64,000 nt of DNA, taken from assembly GCF_000876015.1 (NCBI RefSeq), contig NZ_BBQM01000017.1, positions 33,855 to 97,854 on the forward strand. Direction: 5' to 3'. The DNA comes from Cupriavidus basilensis. Its GTDB lineage: Bacteria > Pseudomonadota > Gammaproteobacteria > Burkholderiales > Burkholderiaceae. The position numbers and the translations under genes are program-made. The notes below the pieces were generated by a model, which was given only the letters and a program-made list of their open reading frames with translations, made no database searches and was not told the origin of the DNA. Within the stretch, counting starts at the first letter, position 1. Every line of letters begins with the position of its first letter. Shown here one piece after another: positions 55,753 through 62,994 of this stretch.

Positions 55753-56379
55753 TCAGGCGTTTTCCAGGACGATGCCTTCGATGATGTTGGCAACGTCCTC
55801 GCACTTGTCGGTGATGGTCTCGAGCTGCTCGTAGATGGCCTTGAGCTTGATCAGCCGTTTCACGTCGGTCTCGTCGCGGAACAGCTTCGACATCGCCGAG
55901 CGCATCACGCGGTCGGCCTCGGACTCGAGGTGGTCGATCTGCTGCGCCGTCTTGAGAATGGCGCTGGCGTTGCTCATGTCCTCGAGCAGGCCGACCGCGA
56001 TCTTGACCTGGTCGCAGCATTGCACGCAGATCGAGGCCAGCTTGCGGGCCTCGTCGGTCAGGCTGGTCACGTCGTACAGCGAGATGGTCTCCGCCACGTC
56101 CTCCATCAGGTCGAGGATGTCGTCCATCGTGGTGATGAGCTTGTGGATCTCGTCGCGGTCCAGCGGCGTGATGAAGGTCTTGTGCAGCAGGTCGATGGTG
56201 TCGTGCGTGATGCGGTCGGCCTTCTTTTCGGTGGCCTGCACGCGGCGCGCGTGCGCCTCGGCATTGGGCAGGTCGTTGACCAGCACTTCCAGCTCGCGGG
56301 CGGCGGTCACCGCGCAATCGGCATGCTGGTTGAAGTATTCGAAGAACTTGCCCTCCGTGGGCATGAATCGGCCGAACAT
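55753..56379 (-). CDS. DUF47 family (PhoU-like) protein paired with Pit
   Basis: A 208-residue all-helical protein. FEYFNQHADCAVTAARELEV, KADRITHDTIDLLHKTFITP, EIHKLITTMDDILDLMEDVAE and LESEADRVMRSAMSKLFRDE show the PhoU-like repeat with metal-binding acid positions. In the same pair in other bacteria this protein regulates the linked phosphate transporter. It is the upstream gene of the unit. The promoter region (56380-56600) has a GC hairpin at 56461-56484. Confidence 0.92.
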   Translation of the reverse strand: MFGRFMPTEGKFFEYFNQHADCAVTAARELEVLVNDLPNAEAHARRVQATEKKADRITHDTIDLLHKTFITPLDRDEIHKLITTMDDILDLMEDVAETISLYDVTSLTDEARKLASICVQCCDQVKIAVGLLEDMSNASAILKTAQQIDHLESEADRVMRSAMSKLFRDETDVKRLIKLKAIYEQLETITDKCEDVANIIEGIVLENA

Positions 56380-56603
56380 GGGTTGTTCCTTGTCGGGGCG
56401 CGCGAGCGCCCCCGGGTTATTGCCTGGGCGACTGGCTCAATCGGCCAGGCATACATTGCAGACAGCCGCCTGGCGGCGGCTGTCATCAAAACGAAATATT
56501 TTACAGGTATGCGGGTCGCAGCCGAATCTCTTTCACGTCCGGCGTGGGCGATCGGCCACGGCGGGGCCGCTTTGCCACCGCCCAGGCCGCGCCAGGACTG
56601 GCT

Positions 56604-57995
56604 TCAGGTGTCGTTGTCGAAGAAGGCCGGGCCGCCGCTGAAGTTGTCGAATTTGGTGAACTGGCCCAGGAATGTCAGGCGCACGGTGCCGATGGGACCG
56701 TTACGCTGCTTGCCGATGATGATCTCGGAGGTGCCCTTGTCCTGCGAGTCGGGGTTGTAGACCTCGTCGCGGTAGATGAACAGGATCACGTCGGCATCCT
56801 GCTCGATGGCGCCCGATTCGCGCAGGTCGGACATCACCGGGCGCTTGTTGGGGCGCTGCTCCAGGCTCCGGTTCAACTGCGACAGCGCGATCACCGGGCA
56901 GTTGAGTTCCTTGGCCAGCCCCTTGAGCGAACGGGAGATTTCCGAGATTTCGGTGGCGCGGTTCTCGCCGCTGCCCGACCCCGACATCAGTTGCAGGTAG
57001 TCGATGATGATCAGGCCAAGCTGCCCGCACTGGCGCGCCAGGCGGCGCGAGCGCGCGCGCAGCTCCATCGGGTTGAGCGCCGGGGTCTCGTCGATGAACA
57101 GCTGCGCGTCGTTCATGCGCTGGATGGCATGCGTGAGGCGCGGCCAGTCCTCGTCGAGCAGGCGGCCGGTACGCAGGCGGTGCTGGTCCAGCCGGCCGAC
57201 CGAGCCCAGCATACGCATGGCCAGCTGGGTGCCCGCCATTTCCATCGAGAACACCGCCACCGGCAGGCCCTGCTCCACCGCCACGTGCTCGCCGATGTTG
57301 AGCGAGAACGCGGTCTTGCCCATCGACGGGCGGCCGGCCACGATGATCAGGTCGCCGGCCTGCATGCCGCTGGTCATGCGGTCCAGGTCGATGAAGCCGG
57401 TCGGCACGCCGGTCACGTCGGTGTTGCTGTCGCGGTGGTACAGCTCGTCGATGCGCTCCACCACCTGCGTGAGCAGCGGCTGGATTTCCTGGAAGCCCTT
57501 CTGCCCGCGCGAGCCTTCCTCGGCGATGGCGAAGACCTTGGACTCGGCTTCGTCGAGCAGCTCGCGCACCTCGCGCCCCTTGGGCGCGAAGGCCGCCGAG
57601 GCGATGTCGTCGGCCACCGTGACCAGCTTGCGCAGCACCGAACGCTCGCGCACGATTTCCGCGTAGCGGCGGATGTTGGCCGCGCTGGGCGTGTTCTGCG
57701 CGAGCGAGTTCAGGTAGGCCAGCCCGCCCACCTCCTCCGCCTTGCCGGCCACCTGCAGCATCTCGTAGACGGTGATGACGTCCGCGGGCTTGGTCGCCGA
57801 GATCAGCCGGGCGATGCTCTGGAAGATCATCCGGTGGTCGAAGCGGTAGAAGTCCGACTCGGAAAGGAAGTCGGCGATGCGGTCCCAGGCGGCGTTGTCC
57901 AGCAGCAGGCCACCCAGCACCGATTGCTCGGCCTCGATGGAGTGCGGAGGTACCTTGAGATTATCTAGTTGGGGGTCGCTGACAGGCGCGTTCAT
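56604..57995 (-). CDS. dnaB: Replicative DNA helicase DnaB
   Basis: A 463-residue hexameric helicase, normal length. The N-terminal helical domain (residues 10-115, PPHSIEAEQSVLGGLLLD) is followed by a linker and the RecA-like motor. Walker A is VAGRPSMGKTAFSLNIGEHV and Walker B is LIIIDYLQLMSG; the conserved arginine region is SQLNRSLEQRPNKRPVMSDL. It moves 5' to 3' at the replication fork. It follows the ribosomal operon but is separated from it by a strong terminator. Confidence 0.97.
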   Translation of the reverse strand: MNAPVSDPQLDNLKVPPHSIEAEQSVLGGLLLDNAAWDRIADFLSESDFYRFDHRMIFQSIARLISATKPADVITVYEMLQVAGKAEEVGGLAYLNSLAQNTPSAANIRRYAEIVRERSVLRKLVTVADDIASAAFAPKGREVRELLDEAESKVFAIAEEGSRGQKGFQEIQPLLTQVVERIDELYHRDSNTDVTGVPTGFIDLDRMTSGMQAGDLIIVAGRPSMGKTAFSLNIGEHVAVEQGLPVAVFSMEMAGTQLAMRMLGSVGRLDQHRLRTGRLLDEDWPRLTHAIQRMNDAQLFIDETPALNPMELRARSRRLARQCGQLGLIIIDYLQLMSGSGSGENRATEISEISRSLKGLAKELNCPVIALSQLNRSLEQRPNKRPVMSDLRESGAIEQDADVILFIYRDEVYNPDSQDKGTSEIIIGKQRNGPIGTVRLTFLGQFTKFDNFSGGPAFFDNDT

Positions 57996-58110
57996 GGGGA
58001 GGGATTATAACGGCGCGCACAGGCGAGCCGGAGGAGAAATCGCGGCGCGTGCCGCGATGTGACGGCAGGACAACCACCCCGGCCGGGCCGAAGCCGGAAC
58101 CCCGGGCCAA

Positions 58111-58149
58111 AACAAAAAGGCAGGAGCGCCTGGCTCCTGCCTTTTTGTT
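58111..58149. terminator. Bidirectional terminator of the ribosomal operon
   Basis: AACAAAAAGGCAGGAG, seven bases, CTCCTGCCTTTTTGTT. A 16-bp perfect palindrome 67 bp past the rplI stop, upstream of dnaB. Confidence 0.93.
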
Positions 58150-58215
58150 CCTGCCTGCGGCCGCTGCCGCTGCGGAGATCCCTCGCGGGCCCCGCGGCGG
58201 CGGCCGGTTCCGGCC

Positions 58216-58668
58216 TTAGACGTGTTCGCCCAGGACGGAGACCGTCACGTCGACCACCACGTCCGTGTGCAGCGAAACGCTGACCGGATGATCGCCAACG
58301 ATCTTCAGCGGGCCGTTCGGCAGGCGCACTTGCGCCTTCTCGATCTTGAAGCCTTGGCCTTCCAGGGCGGCGGCGATGTCGGCGTTGGTGACCGAGCCGA
58401 ACAGGCGGCCGTCCACACCCGACTTCTGGGTGATCTGCACGGTCAGGCCGTTGAGCTTCTCGCCCTCGCCCTGCGCGGCAGCCAGCTTCTCGGCGGCGGC
58501 CTTTTCCAGCTCGGCGCGCTTGACTTCGAACTCGCTGATGGCGGTCTGGGTCGCGCGGCGGGCCTTCTTGTTCGGGATCAGGAAGTTACGGGCGTAGCCG
58601 TCCTTCACGCGAACGATGTCACCCAGGTTGCCCAGGTTGATGACTTTTTCCAGCAGAATGATTTGCAT
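58216..58668 (-). CDS. rplI: 50S ribosomal protein L9
   Basis: A 150-residue protein, the normal L9 length. It starts MQIILLEKVINLGNLGDIVR with the GxGxxVxVxxGYARNFLIP signature (RVKDGYARNFLIPNKKA). The long helix follows (VKRAELEKAAAEKLAAA), then a C-terminal domain with SVTNADIAAAL. L9 binds 23S rRNA domain V. It is the last gene of rpsF-priB-rpsR-rplI; a gap of 31 bp separates it from rpsR. Confidence 0.98.
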   Translation of the reverse strand: MQIILLEKVINLGNLGDIVRVKDGYARNFLIPNKKARRATQTAISEFEVKRAELEKAAAEKLAAAQGEGEKLNGLTVQITQKSGVDGRLFGSVTNADIAAALEGQGFKIEKAQVRLPNGPLKIVGDHPVSVSLHTDVVVDVTVSVLGEHV

Positions 58669-58699
58669 CGTGTTTTCTCCTTGACGGACCTAGGGCCGA

Positions 58700-58978
58700 T
58701 CAGTTCTTGTGCAGGTCGGTGTAGGGCATCAGCGCGAGGAAACGCGCGCGCTTGATGGCCGTATCGAGCTGACGCTGATAGTGCGCCTTGGTGCCGGTCA
58801 GGCGGGCCGGCGTGATCTTGCCGTTGTCGCCGATGAAATCCTTCAGGGTGTCCAGATCCTTGTAGTCGATCTGTTCCACGCCGGCCACGGTGAAGCGGCA
58901 GAAGCGCTTGCGCTTGAACAGCGGGTTCTGCTGTTGGAAGCGCTTCTTGTTCTTGTTGTCACGTTTGACGAATGCCAT
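58700..58978 (-). CDS. rpsR: 30S ribosomal protein S18
   Basis: A 92-residue protein. [19 protein letters not shown] and [34 protein letters not shown] are the S18 signature region (quoted in parts: [18 protein letters not shown]). It has the basic N-terminus [11 protein letters not shown] typical of betaproteobacteria. It binds S6 on the 30S platform. It starts three bases after the priB stop codon. Confidence 0.97.
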
Positions 58979-58981
58979 GAT

Positions 58982-59281
58982 TCAATCCTTTTCGAATGCT
59001 TTACATCCAGTGATGTGAAAGACGAGAGCCTTGCTGTTGCGGTGCTTGCGGGCCAGGAATCCTTCGCAGTCGAGCATCGCGCCGAGCGGCGTGCGCTCGA
59101 GCCGTTGTCCGATCTGTCCGATCCCCATCGCGGCGATGGCAAATTCCACCTGCCTGGGCGTCTGCGCCTCGACCGTCTCGCCCGCGTACTGCAGGATGCA
59201 GTTGACGACGGGGACGCCGGCCGGGGTATAGCGCAGGGCATCGCGTTCGGCGAGGGTTGCGCAGAGCCTCAACTGGTTCAA
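58982..59281 (-). CDS. priB: Primosomal replication protein N
   Basis: A 99-residue OB-fold protein. It starts with TTG (NQLRLCATLAERDALRYT), well supported by CGGAGGCAGCG five bases upstream. VPVVNCILQYAGETVEAQTP and GFLARKHRNSKALVFHITG match PriB, which joins PriA in replication restart. Its place between rpsF and rpsR is standard. Confidence 0.93.
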   Translation of the reverse strand: MNQLRLCATLAERDALRYTPAGVPVVNCILQYAGETVEAQTPRQVEFAIAAMGIGQIGQRLERTPLGAMLDCEGFLARKHRNSKALVFHITGCKAFEKD

Positions 59282-59367
59282 CGCTGCCTCCGTTCCCGGT
59301 ACCCGTGCCCGCCCGCGCCGCCGCGCCAGCGATATTCAGCGCCCGCGGCAACCGCAAGAGCCCGCAC

Positions 59368-59742
59368 TTAGGCGGCCTGGCCTTCGGTGGTCTGTTGCGC
59401 GGCCTTGCGGGCTTCTTCGCGCTGCACTTCCTTCATCATCGGGGACGGTGCGGTTTCGGCCTTCTTGGTCTGAACGATGAGGTGGCGCAGCACCGCGTCG
59501 TTGAACTTGAACGCGTGTTCGAGTTCAGCCAGGGTTTCCTTGCCGCATTCGATGTTCAGGCAAACGTAGTGAGCCTTGGCCAGCTTCTGGATCATGTAGG
59601 CCATCTGACGGCGGCCCCAGTCTTCCACGCGGTGGATCTGGCCTTCCTGCGAGGTGACCAGCGTCTTGTAACGCTCGATCATGGCCGGAACCTGTTCGCT
59701 CTGGTCCGGATGGACGATAAATACGATTTCGTAATGACGCAT
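59368..59742 (-). CDS. rpsF: 30S ribosomal protein S6
   Basis: A 124-residue protein. MRHYEIVFIVHPDQSEQVPA, HRVEDWGRRQMAYMIQKLAK and KAHYVCLNIECGKETLAELE are S6 hallmarks. A charged tail EVQREEARKAAQQ extends the C-terminus. AAAAGGAG precedes the ATG at 59742. First gene of the operon, with a promoter at 59808-59837 and a structured leader between. Confidence 0.97.
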   Translation of the reverse strand: MRHYEIVFIVHPDQSEQVPAMIERYKTLVTSQEGQIHRVEDWGRRQMAYMIQKLAKAHYVCLNIECGKETLAELEHAFKFNDAVLRHLIVQTKKAETAPSPMMKEVQREEARKAAQQTTEGQAA

Positions 59743-59761
59743 TGACGCTCCTTTTGGATAA

Positions 59762-59789
59762 GCCACCCGGGCGCCATGTCCGGTGTGGC
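59762..59789 (-). promoter_or_regulatory. Structured rpsF leader (possible S6:S18 control element)
   Basis: On the minus strand, GCCAC at 59789-59785 pairs with GTGGC at 59766-59762, enclosing an ACCGG-type segment and a CCCGG partner. It lies in the 5' leader of rpsF, where many bacteria carry an RNA element bound by the S6:S18 pair for feedback. The exact consensus was not checked. Confidence 0.4.
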
Positions 59790-59807
59790 AAGGTTGGATA
59801 GCCTTAA

Positions 59808-59837
59808 AGTATAGCGCGCTTTCCACGCATAGGGCAA
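59808..59837 (-). promoter_or_regulatory. Promoter of the rpsF operon
   Basis: Minus strand TTGCCC, 18 bases, TATACT (one mismatch to TATAAT). About 65 bp upstream of the rpsF ATG, with no better candidate nearby. Confidence 0.6.
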
Positions 59838-59843
59838 GCTGCT

Positions 59844-60842
59844 TCAGTTATCGGCAAAGAGCGCCTGCAACGCCGCCGGATCCGCCGCCAGCGCCGGCCT
59901 GGCCGCCAGCGCGAGCAGCAGCAGCACGCGCGCCTTGTAGGGATTCAGGTCGCCGGCCGACACGAAGACGCCGGCGGTCGGCCGCGGCTGCGCCGGCATC
60001 GCCACATGCCCGGCCCCGGTGCGCGAGCTGCGCACGACCGCCACGCCCGCCGCGGCGGCCTCGGCCAGCGCCTCCGCCAGCGACTGGTGGATCGAGCCGT
60101 TGCCCGCGGCGGCCACCACGAGGCCGCTCACCCCGGCCGCGACCAGCGCATCGACCATCACCCGGCCCGGCTGCGCGTAGCTGGCCAGGATCTCCACCTG
60201 CGGCCACGCCGCCGGCACCGGCATGGCCGCGGCCGGCAGCCGCAGCGGGGCGCGGGTGAAACAGACGAAATCGTCCTGCACATAACCGACCGGGCCGCCC
60301 GCCGGCGAAGCGAAGGCGTTCACCGCCGCCGTGTGCGCCTTCACGGCGTCGCGCGCGGCGTGGATCTCCTGGTTGACGACCAGCAGCACACCCTTCCCCA
60401 CCGACGCCGGATGGCTGGCCACGCGCACCGCGTCGAGCAGATTCAGCGGGCCGTCCGCGGACAGCGAAGTCGACGGCCGCATGGCCGCGGTCAGCACCAC
60501 CGGCAGCGTGGCCTCGCAGGCCAGGTGCAGCACCATCGCCGTTTCCTCCAGCGTATCGGTGCCGTGCGTCACCACGATGCCGGCGACGTCGGGCTGCGCC
60601 GACCAGAAGCGGATCCGCTCGACCAGCCTGGACCAGAGCGCGAACGACATGTCCTTGCTGTCCACCTGCGCCACCTGCTCCGCCTCGATGCGCGCTACCT
60701 CGCCAAGCGCGGGCACGGCTCCGAGCAGCGCCGACACCGGCACCGTGGCGGCCTGGTACTTCGCGCTGCTGGCGGGATTGGACGAAGAACCGGCAATGGT
60801 GCCGCCGGTGGCAAGCACAACGACGCGACGCAGTGAGGACAT
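59844..60842 (-). CDS. L-asparaginase (asparaginase/glutaminase family)
   Basis: A 332-residue enzyme hydrolysing asparagine to aspartate and ammonia. The first catalytic threonine is in VVVLATGGTIAGSSSNPASS and the second triad part is in GIVVTHGTDTLEETAMVLHL with T-D and downstream AAMRPSTSLSADGPLNLLDA. The sequence resembles type II (high affinity) enzymes, but the ATG at 60842 leaves no signal peptide, so it is probably cytoplasmic. An upstream start at 60899 adds only 19 unlike residues. It is divergent from lexA. Confidence 0.93.
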   Translation of the reverse strand: MSSLRRVVVLATGGTIAGSSSNPASSAKYQAATVPVSALLGAVPALGEVARIEAEQVAQVDSKDMSFALWSRLVERIRFWSAQPDVAGIVVTHGTDTLEETAMVLHLACEATLPVVLTAAMRPSTSLSADGPLNLLDAVRVASHPASVGKGVLLVVNQEIHAARDAVKAHTAAVNAFASPAGGPVGYVQDDFVCFTRAPLRLPAAAMPVPAAWPQVEILASYAQPGRVMVDALVAAGVSGLVVAAAGNGSIHQSLAEALAEAAAAGVAVVRSSRTGAGHVAMPAQPRPTAGVFVSAGDLNPYKARVLLLLALAARPALAADPAALQALFADN

Positions 60843-61021
60843 GGCGGGGGACGTGTAGGAAGCCTGGAGTCGGAAAAAACGCGCACCCGGAACAGGCACC
60901 GCGTGCCGCGGATTGTAACCCTGCGCATCCCGACACCCGCAAGGCGCGCCCGCAGGCAGGCGTGTTGCAAACTATTCGTCGATGCGCCGCGTCCTAAAAA
61001 TTCCGCTTGCACTTCACTCGA

Positions 61022-61061
61022 TACTGTATAAAATCACAGCATACTGTTTAAACGTACAGTG
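61022..61061. promoter_or_regulatory. Two LexA (SOS) boxes in front of lexA
   Basis: Box 1 is CTG, ten bases, CAG at 61024-61039 (TACTGTATAAAATCACAG). Box 2 is CTG, ten bases, CAG at 61044-61059 (TACTGTTTAAACGTACAG). They start 20 bp apart, i.e. two helical turns on the same face. The gene downstream is lexA itself, so this is autorepression. Confidence 0.9.
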
Positions 61062-61102
61062 CTTTCCAATAACAGCGAAAACAACAGCGAACAACGGCGA
61101 CT

Positions 61103-61759
61103 ATGGCGACCCTGACACCGCGGCAGCAGCAGATTTTCGACCTGATTCGCAGCACTCTCCAGCACACCGGCTTTCCGCCCACGCGTGCCGAGATCGCCGC
61201 CAAGTTCGGCTTCTCCTCGCCCAATGCCGCGGAAGAGCATCTGCGCGCGCTGGCCCGCAAGGGCGTGATCGAACTCACCCCCGGCGCGTCGCGCGGCATC
61301 CGCCTCAAGGTATCGCGCAGCGACTCCGAGTTGCCCGACCAGTTCTCGCTGCCGATGGCGGGTGTCATGCAACTGACGCTGCCGCTGGTCGGCCGCGTCG
61401 CCGCCGGCAGCCCGATCCTGGCCGCCGAACACATCGACCGCCAGTACCAGGTCGATGCCTCCGTCTTCGAAGTCCAGCCCGACTACCTGCTGCGCGTGCG
61501 CGGCCTGAGCATGCGCGACGCCGGCATCCTCGACGGCGACCTGCTCGCGGTCAAGCGCGCCAGCGAAGCCGCCAACGGGAAGATCGTCGTGGCCCGGCTC
61601 GGCGAGGACGTCACCGTCAAACGCCTCAACCGCCGCGGCGACACGATCGAACTGATCGCGGAGAACCCCGACTTCAGCAACATCATCGTCCAGCCGGACC
61701 GGGAAGAATTCTCCCTGGAAGGCATCGCCGTCGGCCTGATCCGTACCGGCGCGTTCTAA
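61103..61759 (+). CDS. lexA: SOS regulator LexA
   Basis: A 218-residue repressor-protease. N-terminal winged helix MATLTPRQQQIFDLIRSTLQ to about residue 70 (SPNAAEEHLRALARKGVIEL). The self-cleavage Ala-Gly is in GRVAAGSPILAAEH; the serine is in RVRGLSMRDAGILDGDL and the lysine in GEDVTVKRLNRRG. RecA filament triggers cleavage after DNA damage. The two SOS boxes at 61022-61061 show autoregulation. Confidence 0.98.
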   Translation: MATLTPRQQQIFDLIRSTLQHTGFPPTRAEIAAKFGFSSPNAAEEHLRALARKGVIELTPGASRGIRLKVSRSDSELPDQFSLPMAGVMQLTLPLVGRVAAGSPILAAEHIDRQYQVDASVFEVQPDYLLRVRGLSMRDAGILDGDLLAVKRASEAANGKIVVARLGEDVTVKRLNRRGDTIELIAENPDFSNIIVQPDREEFSLEGIAVGLIRTGAF

Positions 61760-61879
61760 AAGCCCCAAGCCTCAAGTGCGGCTGGAGCGGGTTCGCCCGC
61801 CTCGAGCTGCACCCGATATGCCAACGCCATCCGCGCTGCGGATGCCGACAACTGTTGTTGCAAATCACCAGGTGTAGCC

Positions 61880-62050
61880 ATGCTCCCAGCCAATCGCTTC
61901 TCCACCCGCCGCCCCGTCAAGCCCGTTCCGTTCCGCCAGTCCAAAGGCGTGCGCATCTACCAGGGTGCGCAGCGGCGCACGATGGTCGGCAGCATGGCCG
62001 CCATCTGCCGCATGCTCGAACTGGAAGACCTTCCCAAGCTGTCCGTGTAA
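61880..62050 (+). CDS. Small basic protein of unknown function
   Basis: A 56-residue reading frame too short for most gene calls. It is arginine/proline/lysine-rich at the front (SKGVRIYQGAQRRTMVGSMA) with an amphipathic end (ICRMLELEDLPKLSV). AGGTG lies upstream of the ATG. It sits 120 bp after lexA on the same strand. The C-terminal part looks like a helix-turn element but nothing firm can be said. An antisense frame of 41 codons starts at the same CATG (61881 down to 61756). Confidence 0.55.
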   Translation: MLPANRFSTRRPVKPVPFRQSKGVRIYQGAQRRTMVGSMAAICRMLELEDLPKLSV

Positions 62051-62137
62051 TGGCGCGTTCCGCGTGGTGGCGCAGCGTGGAGACGGTTGCCATTCGCCGC
62101 ATGCGCCAGCCTCATGAAATTTTTTGAGGCGAAGTAC

Positions 62138-62166
62138 TAGCCATGTGCCAATGAAGTTTGTATAAT
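62138..62166 (+). promoter_or_regulatory. Promoter of the tRNA-His gene
   Basis: TAGCCA, 17 bases, TATAAT (62161-62166), with TTTG just upstream of the -10. It lies 41 bp before the tRNA. Confidence 0.6.
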
Positions 62167-62207
62167 CTTGTTTTTCGTCGATCAGCACTCAGCTGAAAGA
62201 CAACGAC

Positions 62208-62284
62208 GGTGGCTGTAGCTCAGTTGGTAGAGTCCAGGATTGTGATTCCTGTCGTCGTGGGTTCGAGTCCCATCAGCCACCCCA
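62208..62284 (+). tRNA. tRNA-His (GTG)
   Basis: A complete cloverleaf. The acceptor arm GTGGCTG pairs with CAGCCAC; the extra G at the 5' end (G-1, 62208) pairs with C73, the mark of histidine tRNA. The anticodon stem is CAGGA/TCCTG with loop TTGTGAT and anticodon GTG at 62242-62244. The T-arm GTTCGAG is normal, and CCA is encoded at 62282-62284. Confidence 0.97.
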
Positions 62285-62363
62285 GAATTCTCTTCGGTAT
62301 CGACGGCTTGAGCATTAACCAGCCGTTCGCGATACAAGATATCCGATAAAAGCGGATATACCC

Positions 62364-62392
62364 AACGGCGCCTCTGGCGCCGTTTTTGTTTT
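62364..62392 (+). terminator. Intrinsic terminator of the tRNA-His transcript
   Basis: ACGGCGCC, a three-base loop, GGCGCCGT followed by TTTTGTTTTC. It ends the tRNA transcript, 80 bp past the CCA. Confidence 0.9.
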
Positions 62393-62509
62393 CTGCCGCT
62401 GGCAAGCATCGCACCGATGCTCCAATTTGCCATTGCCCGGACTCCCCTCCTCAAACCAACGTCGCCAGTCGACCCGCTTGTCGCGCATGCGAGGCCGGCT
62501 ATTTTGCAA

Positions 62510-62521
62510 TTGTTGACAGTC
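62510..62521 (+). repeat. Direct repeat copy 1 with -35 element
   Basis: TTGTTGACAGTC, containing a perfect TTGACA. TCTTAT follows at an 18-base spacing (four of six matches to a -10). The preceding bases GCTATTTTGCAA are AT-rich. The second copy is exactly 150 bp downstream. Confidence 0.6.
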
Positions 62522-62548
62522 AAACGGTACGTTGCTTCTTATGCTGGC

Positions 62549-62628
62549 CGCGGCACCATCCCCTTGGTGCTCATATTCGACACTTCCCGATGCCGCTGCG
62601 CCGCTCCCCCGGCCCAGCGGCTTTTTTT
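62549..62628 (+). ncRNA. Candidate small RNA 1
   Basis: About 80 nt predicted from the promoter at 62513-62542 to the intrinsic terminator ending at 62628. It begins with a perfect hairpin GCACCA, six bases, TGGTGC (62553-62570), has a single-stranded middle, then ends in GCCGCTG...CAGCGGC with seven T residues. This layout (5' hairpin, open linker, terminator) is usual for base-pairing regulatory RNAs. No family match is claimed. Confidence 0.4.
62592..62628 (+). terminator. Intrinsic terminator of small RNA 1
   Basis: GCCGCTG, 16 bases, CAGCGGC followed by seven T residues. Like the next one, it has no protein gene upstream to serve. Confidence 0.8.
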
Positions 62629-62659
62629 GGCGGAACGGCGGCCGCAGCCGCGGTGACAG

Positions 62660-62671
62660 TTGTTGACAGTC
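62660..62671 (+). repeat. Direct repeat copy 2 with -35 element
   Basis: TTGTTGACAGTC again, preceded by an overlapping GTGACAG. A -10 element at the right spacing is weaker (CCTGAT or TGATAG region). Confidence 0.55.
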
Positions 62672-62697
62672 CATGTCTCCGCATCCTGATAGCCTTC

Positions 62698-62781
62698 AAT
62701 CTCGCATCGTCATCCTCCGCTGGGTACGGTGCGGCTTCCTGTCCCCGCCGGGCATTCGTGTCCGGCGGGGTTTTCTTTTTT
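62698..62781 (+). ncRNA. Candidate small RNA 2
   Basis: About 84 nt from the second promoter-like repeat to a very strong terminator (CCCCGCCGG, ten bases, CCGGCGGGG, then TTTTCTTTTTT). The internal sequence differs from candidate 1, so the promoter part is shared while the transcript is not. Alternatively only the terminator is functional. Confidence 0.35.
62743..62781 (+). terminator. Strong intrinsic terminator of small RNA 2
   Basis: CCCCGCCGG, ten bases, CCGGCGGGG with a TTTTCTTTTTT tail. No protein gene ends nearby upstream, so an unannotated transcript must use it. Confidence 0.9.
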
Positions 62782-62994
62782 GGCCGATGCGTGGTTCCGA
62801 TGTCTTGCGGACTTCGGGACCTGACCGCCATCGAGTGGACATGCAAGACGCCCCGGCCACTGCCTCTCGATTCATGGCGGACATGCCATCCACATGGGGA
62901 AGGCATTATCCTGACACCGCACTCCCCATGCGCGCGGAAATTGCGGGGCGACGCTGTTTGTCCCGATACCCACTACACACCAGGAGACCTGGAT

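Larger units (their letters stand above)
62285..62994. other. Gene-free region after tRNA-His with tandem promoter-terminator units
   Basis: The tRNA terminator lies at 62364-62392. No protein-coding frame is convincing before the DUF808 start at 62995, although a weak open frame runs through. Two copies of TTGTTGACAGTC (62510-62521 and 62660-62671) each precede a terminator (62592-62628 and 62743-62781). The final 210 bp hold nothing I recognise except the GGAGA ribosome site for the next gene. Confidence 0.55.

Noticed and set aside
61756..61881. 41-codon minus-strand frame as a firm gene
   Set aside because: It looks protein-like but has no convincing ribosome site and unusual codon choice for this genome; kept only as an observation.
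62109..62130. Hairpin GCCTCA...TGAGGC before tRNA-His as a terminator
   Set aside because: The stem is only six pairs and the T residues are in the loop, not after the stem.
62386..62994. N-terminal extension of about 200 codons in front of the DUF808 protein
   Set aside because: The extension is cysteine/proline/arginine-rich and crosses three strong terminators or promoter-like repeats. The ATG at 62995 has a proper ribosome site and matches the DUF808 family start.
62285..62994. Genomic island inserted at tRNA-His
   Set aside because: No integrase, no repeat of the tRNA 3' end downstream, and gene content and composition remain ordinary.
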